Translations under genes and position numbers: made by a program
Notes under the pieces: model-generated
Told to the model about the DNA's origin: nothing
The model's input: only the letters and a program-made list of their open reading frames with translations
Databases searched by the model: none
Shown: positions 59,298-64,000 of the stretch, one piece after another
Position numbering within the stretch: the stretch's first letter is position 1
Layout: every line of letters begins with the position of its first letter
Source: Neorhizobium galegae bv. officinalis
GTDB taxonomy: Bacteria; Pseudomonadota; Alphaproteobacteria; Rhizobiales; Rhizobiaceae
Length of the DNA: 64,000 nt
Direction: 5' to 3'
Assembly (NCBI GenBank): GCA_000985875.1
Contig: CCRI01000013.1
Coordinates: forward strand, 124,001-188,000

Positions 59298-60848
59298 ATG
59301 CTGGAAATGAAACGTCGCATCTTCCTCGCCGGCACCGCCGCCGTCTTTGCCGCTCCGGCGCTTGGCTTGGCCCAGGCCACAAAACCGGTCAAGGGCGGTA
59401 CGCTGCGGATCTCCGTTGACCAGGCGGCAAGTGTCATCCATCCGCTTTTGACCCGCGTCAACCCGGAATACCTGGTGACCGAGCTGCTCTACAGCAACCT
59501 GACGCGCCTCAAGGTCGACATGTCGGTCGAGCCGGATCTGGCGGAAAGCTGGACGCCCAATGACGCCCTGACCGAATGGACGTTCAAGCTGCGCAAGGGT
59601 GTGACATTCCATGACGGCTCGCCGTTTTCGGCAAAGGACGTCGTGGCGACCTTCAAGGCAATCCTCGATCCGGCAACCGCGTCGCCCGGCCGCAACAATG
59701 TCGGCCCGATCTCAGACATTGTCGCCATGGACGACGCGACAGTGATGTTCAAGCTCTCGGTCGCCTATGCCGACTTGCCTGTCGCCATGGCCTATACCAC
59801 CGCCCGCATCATCCCGGCCTCGATCGCTACCGGCGACCTCAAGAGCCTCTCCACCAAGGCGGTCGGCACCGGCCCGTTCAAGCTGGTCTCCTACGAGCCT
59901 GACCGTCTGATCGTCGTCGAACGCAACCCGAACTACTACGACCCGGCACGCCCCTATCTCGATCGTGTCGAGATCCAGGTGTTCCCGGACATTTCCGCCG
60001 AAGGTTCGGCGATGATCGCCGGCAATATCGACATCATCTCGACGCTCCAGCCCACCGAATACCTGCGTCTCGACGGCAATAGCGGGGTCGAGGTGCTTCG
60101 CACCCCCTCCGGCCAGTTCTGCAACATCAACTTCGGTTGCGACACCGCGCCGTTCAACGACCCGCGCGTCCGCCGCGCGATTGCGCTGACCGTCGATCGT
60201 GAAGCCATGGTCAATTTTGTGACCGAAGGTTTTGGCACGCCGGGCAATGACACGCCTTTGAACCCGTCCTACCAGTTCTTCAAGGCGACCAAGCAGCGTC
60301 AGAAAAATATCGGCGAAGCCAAGAAGCTTCTCGCGGAAGCCGGTTTTGCGAATGGCCTGCAGGCCACACTCATCGCCTCCGATCGCCCGGCCGTGCGCAC
60401 CCAGCTTGCCGTCGCCCTCAAGGAAATGGCCAAGGAAGCCGGCATCACCATCAATGTCCAGACGATGCCGCATGCCACCTATCTGGAGCAGGTGTGGAAG
60501 AAGGGCAGCTTCTACGTGGGCTTCTACAACATGCAGCCGACACCGGACGGAATCTTCAAGCTCCTCTACACCTCGGATGCCTCCTGGAACGAGACGCGCT
60601 GGAACAACAAGGCCTTCGACGCCCTGGTCGCCGAAGCCCGCGGCACGATCGACGCGGCCAAGCGGACAGAGCTCTATACCAAGGCCCAGCAGCTGATGAA
60701 CGAGGAAGTCCCCTCGATCATCCCGTCCTTCTTCGACGTGTTGTCGGCCAAGCGCAGCTGGGTCAGCGGTTACCAGGCGCATCCGCGCGCCTCGGTCTTC
60801 CGCCTCGACCATGTGTCCCTGACCGACAAGGCGCCGAAACGCGGCTGA
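59298..60848 (+). CDS. Dpp-type periplasmic binding protein (family 5)
   Basis: The 516-residue protein has a signal (KRRIFLAGTAAVFAAPALGL, with an RR pair) and family 5 landmarks: LAESWTPNDALTEWTFKLRK, FHDGSPFSAKDVVATF, VGTGPFKLV and RRAIALTVDREAMV. It starts at ATG 59298 with AAGGGA upstream, 19 bases after the M20 gene. A strong hairpin follows its stop. Confidence 0.92.
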   Translation: MLEMKRRIFLAGTAAVFAAPALGLAQATKPVKGGTLRISVDQAASVIHPLLTRVNPEYLVTELLYSNLTRLKVDMSVEPDLAESWTPNDALTEWTFKLRKGVTFHDGSPFSAKDVVATFKAILDPATASPGRNNVGPISDIVAMDDATVMFKLSVAYADLPVAMAYTTARIIPASIATGDLKSLSTKAVGTGPFKLVSYEPDRLIVVERNPNYYDPARPYLDRVEIQVFPDISAEGSAMIAGNIDIISTLQPTEYLRLDGNSGVEVLRTPSGQFCNINFGCDTAPFNDPRVRRAIALTVDREAMVNFVTEGFGTPGNDTPLNPSYQFFKATKQRQKNIGEAKKLLAEAGFANGLQATLIASDRPAVRTQLAVALKEMAKEAGITINVQTMPHATYLEQVWKKGSFYVGFYNMQPTPDGIFKLLYTSDASWNETRWNNKAFDALVAEARGTIDAAKRTELYTKAQQLMNEEVPSIIPSFFDVLSAKRSWVSGYQAHPRASVFRLDHVSLTDKAPKRG

Positions 60849-60859
60849 CCCCGAACAAT

Positions 60860-60884
60860 GCCGGACGCTCGAGGAGCGTCCGGC
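60860..60884 (+). other. Intercistronic hairpin after binding-protein gene
   Basis: GCCGGACGCTC and GAGCGTCCGGC form a perfect 11-pair stem with loop GAG, 11 bases after the binding-protein stop and 22 bases before the permease start. It is well placed to raise binding-protein level over permease level. Confidence 0.6.
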
Positions 60885-60906
60885 TACTCGAACAAGGAAC
60901 ACGATC

Positions 60907-61854
60907 GTGTCCCCGAATTATGTTGCCAAGCGGCTGGTGATGATCGTCTATACGCTCTTCATCGTATCGCTCATCGTCTTTGCCATCACGCAGGTCCTGC
61001 CGGCCGACGCCGCCGTCATGATGTTGGGTGAGAATGCGACCCAGGAAGCCCTCGCTGCGCTACGTGAAAACATGGGGCTCAATGCCCCTGTGTGGCAGCA
61101 ATACGCATCCTGGCTCGGCCACGTGCTGCGGGGCGATCTCGGGACCTCGCTGCGGACCGGCCAGCCCGTCGGCCCGGTCATGCTCGAAGCTCTCGGCCGC
61201 TCGCTGCTTCTGGCCTTCCTGTCGATCGGCCTCATGCTGGTTCTCGCCATTCCGCTCGGCATCATCGCCGCCGTCCGCCGCGGCAAGATCGCCGACATGA
61301 TCGTCAGCCTGATCTCCTATGCCGGCGTCGCGCTTCCCGAATTCGTCACCGCCACCGTCGCCGTCCTCGTCTTTGCGGACCTGATGAAATGGTTGCCGCC
61401 GACCGGCTATGTGCCGCTCACGGAAAATTTTACCAGCGGCATCGCCCATCTGGTCCTTCCGGTCTGTGTTATCTCGGTGATCCTGATCGCCCACGTCTCG
61501 CGCATGGTCCGCTCGGAACTCGTCGATGTGCTGCACACCGATTACATCCGCGCCGCCCGATTGAAGGGAATTTCACGCGGAACGGTGCTTCGTCGCCACG
61601 CGCTGCGCAATGCGCTGCTGCCGACGATCACCATCGTTGCGCTCGATGTCGGCTACCTGCTCGGTGGCGTCATCGTCGTCGAAGAGATCTTCGCGATCCC
61701 TGGCATCGGCCGCCAGCTGATCGTCGCCATCCAGGCGCGCGACCTGCCGGCCATCCAGGCCGGGGTACTGATCATGGCGGCCACCTATTCGATCGTCAAT
61801 TTCATCGCCGACATCCTCTATGCCTGGCTCGACAAGAGGATCCAGTATGACTGA
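60907..61854 (+). CDS. Dpp-type ABC importer permease (DppB type)
   Basis: The 315-residue inner-membrane protein starts at GTG 60907 after AAGGA. The first helix is LVMIVYTLFIVSLIVFAITQ, then VLPADAAVMMLG, and the EAA region is DYIRAARLKGISRGTVLRRH. It ends YAWLDKRI, typical of the family. It overlaps the next gene by eight bases. Confidence 0.92.
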   Translation: MSPNYVAKRLVMIVYTLFIVSLIVFAITQVLPADAAVMMLGENATQEALAALRENMGLNAPVWQQYASWLGHVLRGDLGTSLRTGQPVGPVMLEALGRSLLLAFLSIGLMLVLAIPLGIIAAVRRGKIADMIVSLISYAGVALPEFVTATVAVLVFADLMKWLPPTGYVPLTENFTSGIAHLVLPVCVISVILIAHVSRMVRSELVDVLHTDYIRAARLKGISRGTVLRRHALRNALLPTITIVALDVGYLLGGVIVVEEIFAIPGIGRQLIVAIQARDLPAIQAGVLIMAATYSIVNFIADILYAWLDKRIQYD

Positions 61855-62671
61855 TTTCGTCAAACGCCTGCTGCGCACGCCGCAGGGCGCCATCGGCGTG
61901 TTCCTCGTCCTTCTGGTGCTGGTGGTCGTGCTTTTGGGGCCAATGCTCGCGCCGTACGACCCTGAAACCCTCTCTCCCCTGGCGCGCTACAAGGGGCCGA
62001 GCCCCGCCTATTGGCTGGGAACCGACCAATACGGCCGCGACATTTTCAGCCGCCTGCTGATCGGCGCCCGCGCCACCGTCGTCATGGCCGTGCTCGCAAC
62101 CATCGCCGGCACGCTGATCGGCGCCTTCATCGGCACCACCTCCGCCTTCCTCGGCGGTCGGGCGGACGAATTGATCATGCGCACCATCGATGCCGTCATG
62201 TCGATCCCGAGCCTGCTGTTTGCGCTTCTGGTCGTCAATCTCCTCGGTTCCAGCACGGTCAACGCGCTGATCGCCGTTGCTATCGCGTTTGCGCCGGGCA
62301 TGGCCCGCATCACCCGCAGCGTCGCGCTGTCGGTGCGCAAGCAGGATTATGTCAATGCGGCTGTCGCCCGTGGCGAAAGCTCCGGTTACATCATCCTGCG
62401 GGAAATGCTGCCGAACGTGATTGCACCGATCATTGTCGAAATGACCATCCGCGTCTCCTTCGCGGTCATGCTGTTTGCGACGCTCAGTTTTCTCGGCCTC
62501 GGCGCGCAGCCGCCGGCCGCCGAATGGGGCCTGATGGTCTCGGAAGCACGCCGCTACATGCACCTGAGTGCCGGTATCCTGATCTGGCCGAGCGTGGCGA
62601 TTGCCATCGTCGCCGTCGGCTTCAACCTTCTGGGCGACGGTCTTCGCGATGCCCTCAATCCGCGAACCTGA
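61847..62671 (+). CDS. Dpp-type ABC importer permease (DppC type)
   Basis: The 274-residue inner-membrane subunit has an N-terminal helix (GVFLVLLVLVVVLLGPML), the LGTDQYGRDIFSRL motif near 57, the EAA region DYVNAAVARGESSGYIILRE and the C-terminal LSFLGLGAQPPAAEWG. The start at 61847 overlaps the DppB-type stop. Confidence 0.92.
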   Translation: MTDFVKRLLRTPQGAIGVFLVLLVLVVVLLGPMLAPYDPETLSPLARYKGPSPAYWLGTDQYGRDIFSRLLIGARATVVMAVLATIAGTLIGAFIGTTSAFLGGRADELIMRTIDAVMSIPSLLFALLVVNLLGSSTVNALIAVAIAFAPGMARITRSVALSVRKQDYVNAAVARGESSGYIILREMLPNVIAPIIVEMTIRVSFAVMLFATLSFLGLGAQPPAAEWGLMVSEARRYMHLSAGILIWPSVAIAIVAVGFNLLGDGLRDALNPRT

Positions 62672-62681
62672 GGCCACGACC

Positions 62682-64000
62682 ATGACGACGACACCTGAAA
62701 CTCCGGTCCTCGCGATCGATAACTACTCGCTGGATTATGACACGGCCTCCGGCGTCTTCCATGCGCTCAGGAACATCGATCTTGCCGTCCACCGCGGCGA
62801 GATCCTCGGCCTGGTCGGCGAATCCGGTTCCGGCAAGACCTCGCTTGCCTGGTCGATCATGCGCTATCTGCCCAAGAACGCCCGCGAACCGGGCGGTCGC
62901 ATCCTGCTGAGCGGCGAGAACCTGCTCGAAAAGACCGATGCCCAGATCGAGGCCTTTCGCGGCCGGCGCATCAGCATGGTGTTCCAGGACCCGAGCACGT
63001 CGCTCAACCCGACGCTGTCGCTCGGAACCCAGCTGGCCGAAGTGCTCGTCCGTCACCGCGGGCTGACACGGCAGCAGGCATGGAAGGAAGGCGAGGCGAT
63101 GCTTGACCGCGTCGGCCTGAAGACGCCGGCAGCGATGATGAACCGCATGCCGCACGAGGCATCGGGCGGCGAGAAGCAGCGCGTCGTCATCGCATCCGCG
63201 TTTGCGTGCAATCCGGAATGCATCATCTTCGACGAACCAACGACGGCACTCGACGTCATCACCTCGTGCCAGATCCTCGACCTGTTCGTGGAACTGCAGG
63301 CCGAGACCGGCGTCGCTTCGCTCTACATTTCCCACGATCTGGCGCTGGTGTCGCGCACGGCCAGCCGCGTCGCGGTCATCCGCCGCGGCGAGATCGTCGA
63401 GCAGGGTGCGGTGCGCGACATCTTTGCCAGGCCGCAGCAGGATTATACGCGCGAGCTGATTGCCGCGGTTCCCGATCCGGCGCACAGGCTTGTCGGGGAC
63501 AGGGTCTTTGAAACGGGCAAGCCGCTGGTCCGGATCGAAAACGTCAGCGTCCATTATGGCCGCAGGCCGTTCCTGGCAGCGATCACCGGCCGCAAGGCGG
63601 AACGTGTCGCCGGCAACAATGCCATCAGCCTCAGTATCAATCCGGGCGAGGTTCTCGGCGTCGTCGGTGAGTCCGGCTCCGGCAAATCGACACTGGCAAA
63701 GGCGATGACCGGTCTCAACCGCTTCGAGGGCAGGATCTGGTTCGACGGTCGCGAGATCAGGAACGTTGGCGACATGGACAATGCCTATCGCAAGGACGTG
63801 CAGATCATCTTCCAGCACCCCGACGCCTCGCTCAATCCCCGCCAGAAGATCAGCGAGATCCTGTCGCGGCCGCTAAAGCTGTTCGGGGACGCATCTCATC
63901 TCGACCAGAAGGTCGGCGACATGCTGGAGCAGGTGCGCCTCCCACGCACCCATGCCCAGCGCTATCCGCATCAGTTGTCGGGCGGCGAGAAACAACGCGT
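62682..64000 (+). CDS. Dpp-type ABC importer, fused double ATPase (runs off the window)
   Basis: The frame is open to the end of the window, 439 codons, and is cut before the second Walker B. Domain 1 has Walker A VGESGSGKTS near 45, signature ASGGEKQRVV near 165 and Walker B IFDEPTTALD. Domain 2 has Walker A VGESGSGKST near 330 and signature LSGGEKQR at the edge. Both signatures have Glu-Lys in place of the usual Gln-Arg after GG. ATG at 62682 lies ten bases after the permease stop. It is the fourth fused double ATPase in this window. Confidence 0.9.
   Translation, partial: MTTTPETPVLAIDNYSLDYDTASGVFHALRNIDLAVHRGEILGLVGESGSGKTSLAWSIMRYLPKNAREPGGRILLSGENLLEKTDAQIEAFRGRRISMVFQDPSTSLNPTLSLGTQLAEVLVRHRGLTRQQAWKEGEAMLDRVGLKTPAAMMNRMPHEASGGEKQRVVIASAFACNPECIIFDEPTTALDVITSCQILDLFVELQAETGVASLYISHDLALVSRTASRVAVIRRGEIVEQGAVRDIFARPQQDYTRELIAAVPDPAHRLVGDRVFETGKPLVRIENVSVHYGRRPFLAAITGRKAERVAGNNAISLSINPGEVLGVVGESGSGKSTLAKAMTGLNRFEGRIWFDGREIRNVGDMDNAYRKDVQIIFQHPDASLNPRQKISEILSRPLKLFGDASHLDQKVGDMLEQVRLPRTHAQRYPHQLSGGEKQR

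Noticed and set aside
1..64000. CRISPR arrays, rRNA, integrases and attachment sites
   Set aside because: No regularly spaced repeats, rRNA-like stretches or integrase motifs were noticed on either strand.

Overview
The window reads as accessory DNA of an alphaproteobacterium, most likely Rhizobiaceae (Rhizobium, Agrobacterium, Ensifer or a relative), perhaps from a megaplasmid or secondary replicon. The reasons are high G+C, dense operons with ATGA-type overlaps, many solute-binding-protein ABC importers each with its own GntR, LacI or LysR regulator, and an enzyme set typical of rhizobial sugar-acid catabolism. There are no rRNA or tRNA genes, CRISPR arrays or complete insertion sequences.

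Layout. 0.0-8.1 kb: a CUT1 sugar importer (ATPase on the minus strand; binding protein and two permeases on plus) with a GntR regulator, an esterase, a sugar epimerase/isomerase and a Gfo/Idh/MocA oxidoreductase; a 5'-truncated LysR gene lies at the edge. 8.2-9.3 kb: a ferritin-like stress protein with a possible EcfG-type promoter, then the fused ends of an aconitase gene. 9.3-17.9 kb: an omega-amino-acid transaminase, a Dpp-type importer with fused ATPases, a C45 N-terminal-nucleophile hydrolase and a GntR regulator with two winged-helix domains. 18.0-31.3 kb: two divergent operons for uronate or oligo-uronide use: on minus an oligosaccharide-type Dpp importer, two enolase-superfamily dehydratases and an aldose epimerase; on plus an internally deleted RraA-like gene, GntR, uronate dehydrogenase, SMP-30 lactonase and a DHDPS-family dehydratase/aldolase.

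31.3-33.3 kb: a low-density islet with a frameshifted Ntox15-like DNase toxin directly upstream of an intact GAD-like/DUF1851 (Tdi1-like) immunity gene. 33.3-37.1 kb: a LacI repressor divergent from a DHDPS-family gene and an MFS transporter, with a clear promoter and palindromic operator. 37.3-41.1 kb: a membrane diguanylate cyclase and a PAS-rich histidine kinase with a degenerate receiver domain. 41.3-51.3 kb: an eight-gene operon (Dpp importer, creatininase-family amidohydrolase, RraA-like protein, gamma-glutamyltransferase, N-formylglutamate amidohydrolase) divergent from a LysR regulator. 51.4-57.0 kb: a tannase/feruloyl esterase, a Bug-family binding protein, glucarate dehydratase and GntR. 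57.1-64.0 kb: a GntR/UTRA regulator divergent from an M20 amidohydrolase and a fourth Dpp-type importer that runs off the window.

Taken together this is a catabolic region for plant-derived carbon: sugars, uronic and aldaric acids, gallate or ferulate esters, and amide- or gamma-glutamyl-linked compounds. Sugar-acid routes converge on DHDPS-family steps that would feed 2-oxoglutarate semialdehyde. The region also shows gene decay: truncated LysR, a gutted aconitase, an internally deleted RraA-like gene and a broken toxin. The toxin-immunity islet and the two unassigned amide-catabolic operons are the parts most worth following up.
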